A stretch of 64,000 nt of DNA, from the NCBI GenBank assembly GCA_032173965.1, contig CM063283.1, positions 79,052,743 to 79,116,742 of the forward strand. The letters are read 5' to 3'. Shown in pieces: positions 1 through 12,900 of the stretch (positions within the stretch are counted from its first letter, which is position 1; the number at the start of each line of letters is the position of its first letter). Both the position numbers and the translations under genes were made by a program. The stretch is from Sitta carolinensis. Lineage: Eukaryota > Chordata > Aves > Passeriformes > Sittidae. The notes beneath the pieces are model-generated. The model ran no database searches. It saw nothing but the letters and a program-made list of their open reading frames with translations, and had not been told where the DNA came from.

Positions 1-3000
1 ACAAGTGATTTCCTTAATGTTTCCTGACTAATGTGGATAAAATGTAGGAAAAATTGCTGTGGTTAAAGTGGAAAACTATAGGAAATGAGATGCTCTTATT
101 GCACTCTGTTGTGCATTGTCTTGATTAAGAATATACTTCTCCAATGACCTCATTACTCAAGGATGTGAGTAGTTTGGTTTCTGAGAATTTACCCAGAAGT
201 CTAGAGTTGGTATGTAATTTCTTTTTCCTTTCTGCTATTCTCCAGTAAACTGAATTCTTTACAGAAGTTGAGGATATACCCTACTCTTTAAGATAAATCC
301 GCTCTTATTTTTTTCCTAGTGTGACTTTGAACCCATTCAAGGCAACAATTCAGTTAGAAAGCACCTTCAAGTGTTAAATAATCCAAAGATAGGCCCATAT
401 ACGATCTTATAATCTATATGGATAATAAAAAGCACAGTCAACTCCAAAGGACAAATTACCTTTGGGAAATCCAAGGAGCAAAATGGAATATCAACTGCTA
501 TTATTAGATGTCTATAAGATGTTTTTGTTGTGGTTGATAATAAAAGCTATATGATACTTATATACTGAGTAAGCATGTAGTGCATGGTGCCAAAATTAAT
601 TTCTTCTTCTACTGTCATTTGAAGGAAAAAATTTCATAAGTGTGTGTGATTTGTTTCTCCTCAGTAATGGTGTCTTCTATGATATATTTTTTTATTTTTC
701 TAAGTGTATTTGGTCATTAGGGTTGCATTTCTTTTTCTCTGTTTCCTAATGTATGATATAGGAGAAAGGATTAGTTTTTTGGGAGGGGAGGTTTGATCTT
801 TGTGAACTTTTTAAAAATGTTGATCTTCAATCTGAAGCTGCATAGCTCTGCTTGTTGCTTGTAAAGAAAAATGAAATTAGACAGTCATTTTCAAAGCAGC
901 TCATCCAAACTGTCCTGAGGAATCTAGCCCAGAGCTGACTCCCAGCAAAACAGCAGCCAGGATAGTGCTGGATGAAAAAGTATGGCAGCAACAAAATCTT
1001 CAATTTAAAATTTTTCATAGAAAAGCCAATCAGGAAAAAGTAAGAATTCATTTATGAAATAGAAGATATGACAATAATGTAAGATTTTGTACACTTTCTA
1101 TCTACCTTATGTGCAGATATATTTTGGAAAGGAAAGTGAGGCACAACCTTTAGATTTCGTAAGTCACTAAAATAAGCTGTGTTGCCTTGACCTGTATAGA
1201 GAAAATTACATTTGTATTATTTTGGTGAAAACTAATGCTTTATCTTCTCTGAGTGGAAAATGGAAAGCGCATCGCAAAGTTGAGGAAGCATTATTTTTTC
1301 TTCTTTTATAAGTTCTTCCTGTCTTTTTCTGAGGTGCTTTAAAGTGAGTATTAGGCCTTTGGAAATCTGAAGGCAGTAAAGTTTTAAAGGGTTTTTGGAT
1401 ACATTATTTTATTCTCATTCAAATGCTAGGAAATAAATATAATAATTGACATTTTCTCACTGTCTTGTTTTTGATGCCTGACATGAAGGGAAACAGAAGA
1501 TGGCACAGCCTGTTAGAAAAAATTAAAAGTAGGACAGTGGTTGTTCATAAATCTGATGATTTGGAATTTATCACACTACATAATGTTGTGATAAATGAGC
1601 ACCATGAAGAACATTTTATTCTCTTATTTGAAAAAAACATTTTGGAAACAGGTTTTATGTCCTCTCTGTGATGTCTCTGTCTATTTAAACCTATGCATTT
1701 ACATTTAATTTTTTGCATCTCTACAGGGTCAAGACATTTCACATTCAAGACTTTCAAATGGTCTATTTTCTTCTCTAGGTTATTTGACCATTCTCATACT
1801 TAAACTGGTTCATCTAAAGATACAACATTCTGGGAAAATTTTAGCAAAACCCACAATGGCAAAATTTCTATTCTTTCTTCCATATAGAGATAATTTGGAT
1901 TAACAATTTTGACTTTTAAGTACTTAGAATTAAAGCAAAAAATAAGTTTCTTCTTCCATATTTCAAAATCACTATGTAACATACAATTCAGCCCACAATC
2001 CAGAAGAAAGTATCCCAATTATCTGAGCTTTTATCATTAATCTAAATAGTAAAAAACCCTAAGAATAGAATAGCTTTCTGATATGACAGCAGAAGGCAAA
2101 AAGCAATCATTCTATTTCTTGAGAAAACATGAAAGTTTCTGTTATTCACATACTGAGAAAAAAATCAAAGCTAAAGTTATTTAGTAAATAAATATGTATG
2201 GCACTAGAGAAATCCACCAAGTTTCAGTGTTCAGAGGACTCGGTGAGAAGTGAAAGAGATGTTTTTCCTTGGCCAATCTGATGCTGAAGAAAATCATGAA
2301 TTTCTCTCTGCCACATCTCATCTGAGTCTCCCAACTATTAAATAAATTAATGTCTCTAGGCGCAGGGGTTTATGTCTCAGTTTGACAAAACAGCTTGGAT
2401 ATGAGTGGGGAATTTTAGTGTCAGAATTTGACATTTTTAAGAAAATGGTCTGTTCAAAGCTCCTGAGAACTCTGGTTTCTAGCACAGTACTTTGTTTATT
2501 TTGTTTTATTTTGAAATGTTGTACTGAAGTAGTGGACCTGTTTAATAATGGCAATCACACAATTCAGTGTTGAATTAGAAATATGTTCCCATTTCTGTGA
2601 CTGTTCTTTTCCATGTTTTAACTTCCCTCTGCAAGGGAGGGAGGGTATTATTGGTCATTTAGATGATATGGGTTTTGTCCTCTCTTGGATCAGTGACTTA
2701 GCCATAGGATTTCATTTTAAAGAGGACTCACAGGTCTCTACTACTGCCAACAATAAGATGACCTGGTAATATTCAGAGTTCAAAGTTTAATTGCAATAGA
2801 TCAATCATTACAAAGTTCAAAGAACATTATTAAGCAAGCTGCATATTTTAGGTCTTGAGGCAATATAGAATTAATTGTCAGGAAAACAGTGGAAAAGGAA
2901 AGAACTTTAATCTTCTTGTCCTCAGTGTGACATATGTCAAGTTTACAATATGTAACATGATATCATAGCTGCAGCAAAAGTGTCCAATTTAGCCAAGGAG

Positions 3001-4701
3001 AAGGCACAAAATGACCTACCAGAGCTTTTTGTAATGATTAGTATTTTGAAGTTACTAAACCAAGTAATATTTAAAGGTGCAGTACACAAGTTTTCTTCTA
3101 ATTTTTTTTTTCTGCAAACTCTGAGGGTATTTACTGATACTAATTCTTTTTTTTTTCCCTCACAGTCAAGTAATTGAGCATTTTAGAATATAAGTTCTCT
3201 TTGAAGGTTCATAATGATAATTCCTATTAAGGTAGTAAGTTTAAATAGATCTTAGTATTAGAAAGGAAACAATGGTATTTCTTACAATGAATCATATCTA
3301 GAAATCTTCTGATGCACATTTAAGTAAACATTTTGCCTGATCATGCTATATATATATGCATGTAACAAAGCTAGTTAGTAAAACAGAGGAAAGCTTAAAG
3401 TCTGCACTTTTGTAATACAGTGACATCTCTTGAAAGTGGAAAAATCTCAGAAATAAATGTGATGACATTTTAATCAAATTTTCCCTTGTTTACTTTTACA
3501 TTGGTTTGTGTTCTTCATGACATCTGGGATTATACATTTTGTGTTAAACAAGCAGTATGATTTTTTCAGGTAAAATCACGTTAATGATATCCACACAAAA
3601 TGAAAATGAGATGGAAATTTCAGATTATTGGGTAAAAATAAAATAAGAGTTATATACAATTGTTCCTATGTCCTATGCCATCACATACAGAAATATGAAT
3701 AATTTTCCAGTCTACTAACAAAGTTTCAGCAGCTCTAATATGTTGACTTTCAAAGAAGGATGGAGACAATCCAAAAGAAAGGAATATGAATGGTCAGTGA
3801 TACAGAAACTTCATATCTAAAATATATTTGAAAAAACAAAGATTTTATTATTTTAAGTGAAATATAACTAAAACTATGACATAATCATAATTGGAATTCA
3901 GTTGAGAACCTGAGTTAATATTCTAACATATTTTGCAGAAATATATGGGTCACCCTAGCATGTATGAAACCTGGTACAGATACAAGCTGCAGCATGCAAA
4001 ATGTAAATCAAAAGTTTACTCTGAATACACTGACCATGCTAATACATGTTCATGTGCACAAAATTCAGTGGTCTTCTAGTAGTTTTGGTTTCTTAATTGA
4101 AAACCTATGTAAAAACTGTATTAATACTTTCAACCATGGAATAGAATATCTCTAGTATCTCCCAATAAAGGCAGAGCAGACTGGTGTAAAACATCTCTGG
4201 ATTTGGTTTAATCTAGCATATTTGCCTTCGCTTTAAAATGGGTTTTCATCATGCACTAAAGTGAGAAAAAAGGTTCAAGAAATAAATACATCAACTTGTT
4301 GATGACTTCCTTTCAGATGAAATGGGGTATCTGGCTTCATATGTGCATTTTGTCCCCTGAGAGCAGTTTAAAAAAAAATAGATCAATTTGTTTGACTTCA
4401 TTTGGAGGTTAACTAGAAGCATGCAGAGGAGAATATGTCTTCTCAGACTCTTAGGATGTTACAACAAATCATTAGCTTCTTAAACAATTCTTAAGAAAAA
4501 AGTACTTAGGTCCACTGGGTTATGAAGAGTGAAGTCAAAGGTGAGAAATTTATATACAGCATTGAACAAAGAAACATTCCTATGTGTTACAGTAAAAATG
4601 GATAAACTATGAAAACCAATGAGAGAATGAAAATGATATTTTGGTTGCAGTGATTGAGGTTATCAGGGCTGTTATATGGTTTGAAATTACATGCAACCAC
4701 A
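1..4701. other. AT-rich non-coding DNA, no gene seen
   Basis: All open frames here are under 80 codons, lie on both strands and show no recognisable protein family. They look like chance frames in AT-rich sequence. No intact repeat, RNA gene or splice-flanked exon was recognised. A short imperfect hairpin around 2625-2645 (CCCT loop AGGG type) is not significant. The stretch is consistent with intergenic or intronic bird DNA. Confidence 0.6.
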
Positions 4702-5006
4702 AAATAATAGAATAATTCAGGCTGGAAGTGACTTTCAAGACCATCAAGTTCAACCCCCCTGCAAGGATACCTCTTATCAAACCATCTTGCTCAAATCATC
4801 CAACCTTGCCTTGAACACTTCAAGGGATGGGGTATCAACAGCTTCTCTGGGCAATCTGTTCCAGTGCCTCACCATGCTCAAAGTGAATAATTTTTTCCTA
4901 TTATCTCTCTAAACCTGCCCTTCTTCAGTTTAAAGGCATTCCTCATTGTCCTATCATTACATGCCCTTCTAAAAAGGGCATGACCTTTCCACTTTTCTCA
5001 TAGGCC
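4702..5006 (-). mobile_element. CR1 LINE, 3' end fragment
   Basis: The left edge reads as the reverse complement of a CR1 terminus: a degenerate AATAATAGAATAATT tail, then the 'ggctggaagtg...accatcaagttcaaccccc' block. Next come the conserved 'aacacttcaagggatggggtatc' and 'tctctgggcaatctgttccagtgcctcacca' blocks (quoted in pieces; seen at 4717-4875). These are the 3' UTR and C-terminal end of the CR1 ORF2 unit in minus orientation. The element is strongly 5' truncated, which is usual for CR1, and fades out near 5006, possibly reaching 5045. It has no coding capacity. Identity to the family looks moderate, so it is an old copy. Confidence 0.88.
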
Positions 5007-7501
5007 AATGAAATACCCCATGTATAAGCTTCCTGCAATAAGTAGGAGGACAAATAACTGGCACTTGTTTCAGCAAGGAGAAAACATAATTCCCAGCTTT
5101 TCAATTGGAAGATCTTTGTGAGGATTCTTACTCCTGCTGTATGCTTGAAAACTGTACAATATGAGAATTAGGAAATCTTTCAAAGGCTCTTCAAAATCCA
5201 TGGGGTGCACTGCATGTTCCATAGTTATATTTAACCTGATGCTGAGATCTCACAGGTCACGTGTAGCGTTATAAATACTGGAGGAAATTCCAGTGACTTG
5301 CAAAGAAGACAATGACATATCCATTGTCAAGGTTCTCCTTGCTCAGCAGTGCATTGGAGGTAAAAGAAATGAAACCAATTTGCATCTAATCTAAGCTAGG
5401 TCATTGTTATAAAAGTTGTTCTCAAGAACAGCTTGTTATGTCTGTGTAGATGTAGTTATTCTTCCCTAACCTGTTGTGTCAAACCTTAGAAAGCAGCCAC
5501 TTATTAGAGAAACTTGAAACAGTAATGGATCATGGATGAGCCACTGGAGACATAAAAGACTGTAAAAGATATTTGTACAAGGTCTATATTATCATTTAAA
5601 CAGTAAATATACATTTTTTCACAGCACGCAGCCTTTAAATTTGTAAAAATATTGAATCAACAGAATTGTCTTAACAGGAGTCAATAATATTTCTCTGGAA
5701 ATATGTATTCAGTTATTTATGCAATTAATATAAATTTCATCCATATAGTGTGAAACTACAGTTTGATTTGACTTCTCACAACACCATAAATCAAAACAAA
5801 CAAACAAACACACAAACATACATATTTAGAGTGAGAGAAGTAGACTTTCTTTACTCATACTCTGTAAGACCAAATGAATTTAAGACTATAATAATTTAGA
5901 TTAACTTTTGATGTTATTTTAATAGCCCAAACACACATAGGGAAAATATTATTTTGAAAGTATTTTTTTTTAAACCTGAATTCTTCACTCATTTCTGAGA
6001 ACTAACATATTTAAATAAGAAATCTTTGATTTCTTAAGAGATGTGAGTACTCTCTAAGCTTCTTCAGGCAGAAGATTATTGCAATAAAGTTAGAACCCCT
6101 CTTCTCCTAAAATTTACAATGATAAAGCTAATGTAAAGTTAACTCTAAACTAATGATGTGTCTGTAGAAAGTACATTAAATATCTTTATACACTGTATTT
6201 GTTGCTTGAAAGTGGCTGTTTGAATTATGGCTCATTTCTGCAGTTTCAAAGCTTGTAAAAAAGCCCGAGAAGACTCAAACTCAGACCTGGTTTTGGTTTT
6301 GACTCTGATCTAATCATTAATTAGGGTAGTTTGAAGTTTCAGTAGGGCACACAGAGACCATTTTAGAGAGTGTTTTAAATGCTGTAATTAAATTGTAGGA
6401 GCAGTATTCTCAAAAATAAAAAATCTTAATGGAAAAAAAAATCTTGCTATAACTATTTGGCCATGTGCCTTCTTGTTTTACCTCCCATTTTCACAGCTCT
6501 GACATGTAGCAGTGCATATTTTAACATAAAATAGCAAGTCTGAAACTCTGACATGCTGTATATTTATTCTTGTGTGAAGTAAAACTTTTTTTTTAATAGT
6601 ACAGATGATTATATCTATTTTTTTCAAACGAAGTGTTTCTTTTAAAGTGTAAGGTTTATTTTCACACTTCTGATTACCAGAGATGCAGGAAACAGAGTGC
6701 TGTACATCAGACATTTAAATCCAGACATTATGCAATCATGATAACAGGGATTAATAAAGATTAATTTAGCTCCCACTTAAAAGCCCTGGTGTTTCAGAAG
6801 TACAAATGTCTAGCTTTTACGAGGGGAATAATTATAATTTACTTCTCAAATGTGCCTCTTTGTTGCACAGTTGACAGTTGTCCATGAATTTAAGAATATT
6901 TGTGTCAAACTATTCTCTAGCAACTTTTTCTTTAAGATATGGCTGTTCAAAACAAATGACTGTTAAGAAAAAAAACCAACAAAACCCAACAACTGGCTCA
7001 TTACAATTTATTAGTTGCATGGAACAGGCTTTATTTAACTAAAGTGCAAACTCTTCATTTTCTTCATTGATCAAAACTGTAAATGATAAAGACATAATTT
7101 TCCAAGGACCTTAATTTTAAGAGTTCAGTCCTTTTGAAGATGATAGCTATTGATATTGAATATAATAACTATGTTCTGTTAAAACTACTCTGAAAAATAG
7201 GACTTCTGTACAACTGGATACTCCTTGAGAATGTAACAGGTGGCCACAAAAATTACATTGTGAGACCTATATATGCTCGCAAATGGGAGCAAAATCTTTC
7301 AACTTAAATTCTTCTTCATTTTATCTTTCAACATAATTTCCTTGGACTAAATGCTATTACCTACATTATCTATTTTTATCTATTTTAGTATGTATGCATA
7401 TTCTCCCAACAAGGGCAATACTAATATTTATTTTTATTTAAAGCAATTTTGCAATTTTCTTTTAAGACCAAAAATGAAGAAGTGATTTCAGGTTGACAGT
7501 G

Positions 7502-7505
<4 letters not shown>
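5007..7505. other. AT-rich non-coding DNA with a short (CAAA)n run
   Basis: No gene or dispersed repeat was recognised. The only structure seen is a (CAAA)n-type microsatellite at about 5794-5818, plus scattered A-rich and T-rich runs. The minus-strand frame at 6478-6714 shows no family resemblance and is taken as chance. Confidence 0.55.

Positions 7506-7533
<28 letters not shown>
7506..7533 (+). repeat. Homopolymer (A)28
   Basis: There are 28 consecutive A residues, with no recognisable retrogene or LINE body immediately upstream. CR1 elements do not end in poly(A), so this is not a CR1 tail. It is probably a simple homopolymer expansion, and its length is likely polymorphic. Confidence 0.9.
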
Positions 7534-7536
<3 letters not shown>

Positions 7537-7639
7537 GGAACAATAAATAACAAATTGATGTCTCAATAAACAAATTTTAAATAGAAAAACAAGCATACAA
7601 AAAAAGTAAAAAGTGATAATCACAAAAGAAAAATGTGTA

Positions 7640-8259
7640 TCAATGTTAGCAAGAGAGAGCCAGGAGGAGCATGGACTACAGAAGACATGAAATAAGGATT
7701 ATAAGGTAAAAGAACAGAAGACAAGGCCAGAAACTCACATGCTCATCGAGAAGAGTCAAATCTGCATTAGTAAGACCTGCCTTTCAGTAAAAGTTTGAAA
7801 ACTGACCCTAGAGTTGATTCAGGAAATTGAAGATTCTGCTGCCTGCCAGGAACATATTGATGAATCTTGCTAAGCTACCACTGAGGCTGAAATGGACATT
7901 ACAGCAGGGAAAATGCTGCACAGCTGAATCATCAATGGAATAACTAGCACTATGAGGAAAAGTATGACTAGAGCCAGCTGCAGAAATGGAACCTCTGCAG
8001 ACTTCCTAGGGACACAGAAGAGATTTTAATGATTAGAAGCCAGACCATATTAAAGCTAGGAGAAGTAGCTTTTAAGTTTAGGGATGTTTTTTTATTAGGA
8101 TGCATGAGCTAGAAAAAGTAATTATTTTTTTTAAGAGTGGACTCAGTCAATGTTCCAGGGAAATAACTTCCTGGACTGAAGATTGAAATGAAGACCCTGA
8201 CACTAAGGCATGGCAGAAATCAGGCAATCAAGGTACTGAAGAAGGATTTTGAGGATTCT
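7640..8259 (+). mobile_element. ERVL-like provirus, 3' internal non-coding segment
   Basis: This segment has a clearly higher G+C content and a different texture from its flanks. It runs directly into an LTR of the same strand at about 8260. Its wording (for example 'ctgctgcctgccaggaacat' near 7838 and 'agggaaataacttcctgga' near 8157) matches what I recall of the non-coding internal region just before the 3' LTR of a widespread avian ERVL-like family. It has no long open frame. A purine-rich run, 'gaagaagga' near 8239, lies just before the LTR, where a polypurine tract would be expected. The 5' part of the provirus (gag-pol and the 5' LTR) is not present between 7533 and 7640 or further left. 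The family assignment is from memory and inference; the left edge is approximate. Confidence 0.7.
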
Positions 8260-8484
8260 TGCTCTGCTTTTGACTGAGGTAAAGCTAATATTCTTTGCTT
8301 GTACAGGGCTGTGTTTTGGATTCATGCTGAACACAGGGGTGATAGAGCAGGGATTGCACAGAGCCAAGGTGTTTTCTGCTTTTCCTGCTGCCACAAGGGT
8401 GAGGAAGTTGTGAGGAGACACAGGCAATAGATGACCCCAACTGACCAAAGGGATATTCCAGACCGTAAAGCATTGTGCTCAGTG

Positions 8485-8490
8485 TATAAG
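8485..8490 (+). promoter_or_regulatory. TATA-like box of the LTR
   Basis: 'Tataag' lies in the context 'cagtgtataagtggggag', about 175 bases before the LTR polyadenylation signal. It aligns with the TATA box of the second LTR of the family (34420-34426, minus strand). It has decayed from TATAAA, and activity today is doubtful. Confidence 0.5.
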
Positions 8491-8661
8491 TGGGGAGAAG
8501 AAAGAGGAAGGAGGGTCATGTTTGGAGTGATGGTGTTCGTCTTCCCAAGTCACCATTACATGTGATGGGGCCCAGCTCTACTGGAGATGGCTGAACTCCT
8601 GACTGCCCATGGAATTAAATCATTGGTTTGCCTTGCTTGTGTACTGGCTGTTGTTTTCCCT

Positions 8662-8667
8662 ATTAAA
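8662..8667 (+). promoter_or_regulatory. LTR polyadenylation signal ATTAAA
   Basis: ATTAAA sits in 'cctattaaattgtctttatc', the expected place at the R-U5 part of this LTR family. Whether it is used is unknown. Confidence 0.55.
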
Positions 8668-8893
8668 TTGTCTTTATCTCAACCCATGGGTTCTCCATCT
8701 TTTACCCTTCTGATTCTCTATCCAATTCAACTAGTGGGGCAGTGATTGAGCGTGGGGCTGGGCTGCTGGTTGGGGTCAAAGCACGACAGTAGTCCATAAG
8801 GTTTGGGTTGTGCTAACAATCTGGATTATTACAATTAACAAAATGTGTCGAAATTTAACCTCTCACAGTGAAAGGACAACTAAATTCTTTTAG

Positions 8894-9010
8894 TTATAAG
8901 CTTAGGAAGAGGAAATTGTATACTGCAGTTCTCACATTATGACTTAGGAAGAGGAAATTGTTATAAGCTTAGGAGAGGAAATTGTATACTATGGTTATCG
9001 CATGATGACT
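8894..9010. repeat. Local tandem duplication, about 67-bp period
   Basis: Copy 1 (8894-8944) and copy 2 (8961-9010) both begin TTATAAGCTTAGGA and continue 'gaggaaattgtatact'. Both end in a diverged 'ttatgact' / 'gatgact'. Between them, 8945-8960 repeats the inner 16-bp block TAGGAAGAGGAAATTG, which therefore occurs three times (one copy lacking a base). It lies about 100 bp downstream of the ERVL LTR. Confidence 0.85.
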
Positions 9011-9852
9011 ATGACATGCAGCTGAAAATTAATGTGATTCAAAAATATATGTTCTGAGTGGGATCTTTTAACAATAAGAGTTATTAGCAATATTGAGACC
9101 CTCTGTTCTAGATGAAACTGGTCCTAAACTGATTAGCATATAAAACAGCAAGCAGTGTCATCTCCTTGTTGTCAAAAACCCAGTGAATTAAATGGATGAT
9201 GTTCATCTGGTCCTGTAGTCAGAAGTTCTCATGCTTGGCTGGTGCTGGGTAGCAAAGGGTGAGACTAAATTAATGCTGATTCTGTCTCTACTATATTTTG
9301 TCTTAAGGAGAGGTGTTCTGAACAGAAGTTGTATATTGAGGAGTTACACAACAGCTGATGCCAGTTATCTAGAATCTGAGATTCTGCTGAGGGATAAAGA
9401 CCCTAGACTTAATTCTTTATGTAAGTAATATTAGAGGGAATTCATAGATACAATTAAGTTAATCTTCAGTCTTCTGACCACCTACAGAAAAACATCTAGA
9501 ACTCATTTATACTATGTTTTTTTAGTTTCTCTGCAGTTTTTTCTAAGCACTGTATTGTTCACTTGCTAAGCATTAGATATTACTATTCTATCTCTAGAGA
9601 TAAATGCATTGTTTTTGTAGTAAAAGACAAGTACTGTGAATGTGTGATGTTGAAGACATAAAAACAATGAAAAAATAGTCTCAGTCTAATCTAGAATAAA
9701 AACTTTTGTATTATTTCTGCTTCTGTTCTGTAAACAGGCTTTATCTATCTGTGTAGTCTGAAAACCTGGTTCATTTAACTGAGTTCAAAGAATGTAAATA
9801 TTTCGTTTTTCTTTTTAAATTGTATTAAAGTGAAATTACATAAACTTGCATT

Positions 9853-9911
<59 letters not shown>

Positions 9912-12900
9912 TGTGTACAAATCTAATATTTTATGTAAGGGAGGCATGTTCTTTTCCTGACTGTCAAATGTTGCTCCAAATAGCATCGGTCTCTTGTAGT
10001 TCTTGTGTCCTATCTGACAGCATCATAAGCACTCCAGAGGGACATATTAGAATGCCACTTGTTGTATATGGCTAGTCATATCAAGTTCACTGTCATTGTC
10101 TTCAGTTAACTGAGCTTCCTTTTCTCCTTTGATGACATCTCTGGCCTGACTTTTATTTACCAGAAACCAGCTTTTCAAAACTGGATAGATTTTTGTTCTT
10201 GTTGCTTTTTGTAATTTTTTTTTATTATTTTCCTGTGTCAACATATCTTTAACTCCTAAGTAATAAGTATTTGTTATACTTAGTTCTGAGTATTGGGGGT
10301 GTGTATAACTCTCCTACTGTGAACTAATGTCAGCTAATTCCAGTGTGAATGTTTATCCATTTTTGTATGCCTGTGATAGCCTGGAAGCACAGACCTTGCA
10401 TGATAATGGCTTATGTAACTTCGAACTATCTGTGGCATAAGCAGCTAAAAGCAACACAAGTTCTTGTATTTTTATGAGCCAGTAGCAGCTAGATAAAAGT
10501 CCTGGAGTGCTTTAATGCCAAGGTTTTCACCACCAATACTTGTTCCCCTGGTCTAAAATTTAATGTGAGGTTATAAACAGACTGCTTTTAAAATCCCTTT
10601 TATATTGGAAGATGGATGCTTAGCTGCTCTTGCTTTTCATTAAAATTGTTAGCTTTGTATATGTCACCAGGCATTTGGATATAATGATTACATATTCACA
10701 ACGTTTACTGCAACCAGTGAAAAAAGCCCTACTGAACTCCTGGTGACCAAGATGATATGGTCTTTCACTATCTTTCTCTCATAAATTTAGAGACATCTGC
10801 CTACAAAAGATAGACTTCTTCATCAATGCTACCTGTCTACAAATCAGAATAGACCCTACAAAATATTTTAGACATATAGCTTGAAACTGCATATTTTTAA
10901 AAAGAAAAACAAACATCCTTCTCCTCACTTCTAAAAAATGTTTAAAGTAATGGGAATTCCACATTTTGGCAGGTCATAACATTTTCTACAAGAAAATCAC
11001 TATTATCATGCTTCTGTGACTGTTTTCTGGACTTGATGTTATAGAGTAGAGAGCTGTGGCTACACTAACGCTTTGAGAAGTTCAGCACAGGCAGAATAGC
11101 CAATTAGAAAGACCTTAGCTCCTGTATGCAACAAATGTTTAATTTGATTTATCTTACTTTCATCCAGTCTACCCTGAAACCCTGGACTTTGGGAAATAAC
11201 TATAAATAGGTTTTTAGGACCAGGAAGAAGCAAGTATTTTCATTTCTGCTCATCTGTTGAAAAGAAAAATTACTATAGATGAAGAGCTCTACATCATTTA
11301 CAAGTAATACAATTTTTAAGCCACACAAATTTTAATTTGACATTCATTGTAACTAAGAGTTAGTTATGGTGATCATAATTAATTTTATAATTAATGGAAA
11401 TGGAATGGAAAAAGCTCAGATAAGGGCTGTTTAATAGTTATTGTGTTAGCTACAAAAAAAAAAAATCATCATGTCACATATTTAACCATAGAGTTTTGGA
11501 GGTACTTCTGATTATGAAGGTACATCAGTAATCACTATTTAAGAAATGACTACTGGGTGACATAATATTTTCAGAATAATCACCTTCGAGTCATTATATT
11601 TTTATTATTATTTTTATAGCACTTTAAAAGTGGCCAGTACTTTGCAATAACTATGAAAACAAGCTCACTGTGAGAAAATCTGTCAATTAAGTAGATAATA
11701 TGAAGATAAAGGAGGGAGAATTGCATGTGACTTAAAACAATGGAGCATATATATGCAATTAAATAAATAATATCTGCATAGACACCTATTGCATCCTATC
11801 AAGATTACTTTCAGTATCTGACCCTCTGTATGTTATTTCCTATAATCTGTTCTTTCCAAGCTCCCAAATTTTTTAAGAATTCAGTTTTCTAGGTCTTCAA
11901 AATAAAATTAGAAAAAAAACAAACAAGGATGCATTTTTATTGAAGAGGAAGAGCAGAGAAATTTCATCCTTTTATTATCAACTAGTAAAAAAATTGGATG
12001 TCTTATAAAAGTTAGCTTTGCCATTCATAGACATACCTTGCTATGTTCCATAGCTAGAAGAAACCTCTAGATTTTTAGAAGGAAAAATAGTGGGGAAAAA
12101 ATCAACCTTTATATATATATATTGCCTACTGAGCGAGAAAAATGTGTTTTTATTTTTAGAATATTAAGAACAAAAGCTTTCCAGTGTGAATGTTTTGGTT
12201 ATCAAAGGTTATAGTATTTTTTTTTTCCTCAGTAAGCTTATATGTTCAAGTATAAAGGGGTGTGAATCAAAACAGCAGATTTAATACCCTAAACTCTGAG
12301 GTATACAAAATCTGACTTTTGAAGCTTGAATGCACCTTTATAACTAATGTAACAAAGTTACATGCAGAGTTTCTTAGGTTTTGGAATGCATTTAACTTTC
12401 CTTTTTTCCTTTCTGTCTTATTTTCTGTAGGTCATTTCTCTCTCTTTTGATCTGTGATGTATTTGCTCAGGTGTTTCCCATTTTTATGGCAGTGTCAATT
12501 AACTCCCTTAAATTTGCCCCTGTTGCTCTCAAAATGTCTTGATGTTCCCTTTGAAGCTTTCCTCTCTATTAGCCACCATTTTCAGCATCAGAGACTGACC
12601 TCTGTTAGAGGAAAGTTTGCTGCCAATAATACCTGCCCTGCTAGTAGATGTGTGTTTAGATGAAAGAAATGGAATTATGAAATTGTCCTGTGTTGATGAA
12701 CAGAAATGAACCTAGAAAGCAGCACCAGTGCAGTCTAAATACTCTGGACAAGAGTCAGAAATTACTCAGATCCACATTTGCCCTTCCAGTATTCAGGAGT
12801 GCTTGTGTGTGGGGTTTATATTCCCGTGTAGTAATTAAATTTAGTGTTATGGACATTTAACATTACTTCCCTTATACGTTTTTGAATGAAGAAAGAGGGG

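Larger units (their letters stand above)
8260..8788 (+). mobile_element. ERVL-like LTR (3' LTR), plus strand
   Basis: This is a full-length or nearly full-length LTR. It begins TGCTCTGCTTTTGACTG (a decayed TG start) and ends GGGGTCAAAGCACGACA (CA end). It contains a TATA-like box at 8485-8490 and an ATTAAA polyadenylation signal at 8662-8667. These are followed by the conserved 'tctttatctcaacccatggg' block that characterises this avian family. It shares these blocks, in order, with the minus-strand LTR at 34101-34704. Internal proviral sequence joins it on the left, so it is a 3' LTR and not a solo LTR. No convincing 5-bp target duplication was found, as expected if the 5' part was deleted. 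The reading frames at 8203-8519 on the minus strand are antisense shadows of this LTR. Confidence 0.82.

Noticed and set aside
8203..8519. Three overlapping minus-strand frames
   Set aside because: They are antisense to the plus-strand ERVL-like LTR, whose TATA-like box and ATTAAA signal fix its orientation.
9830..10075. Open frame with a long Cys-Val alternation
   Set aside because: It is a translation of the (TG)n microsatellite.
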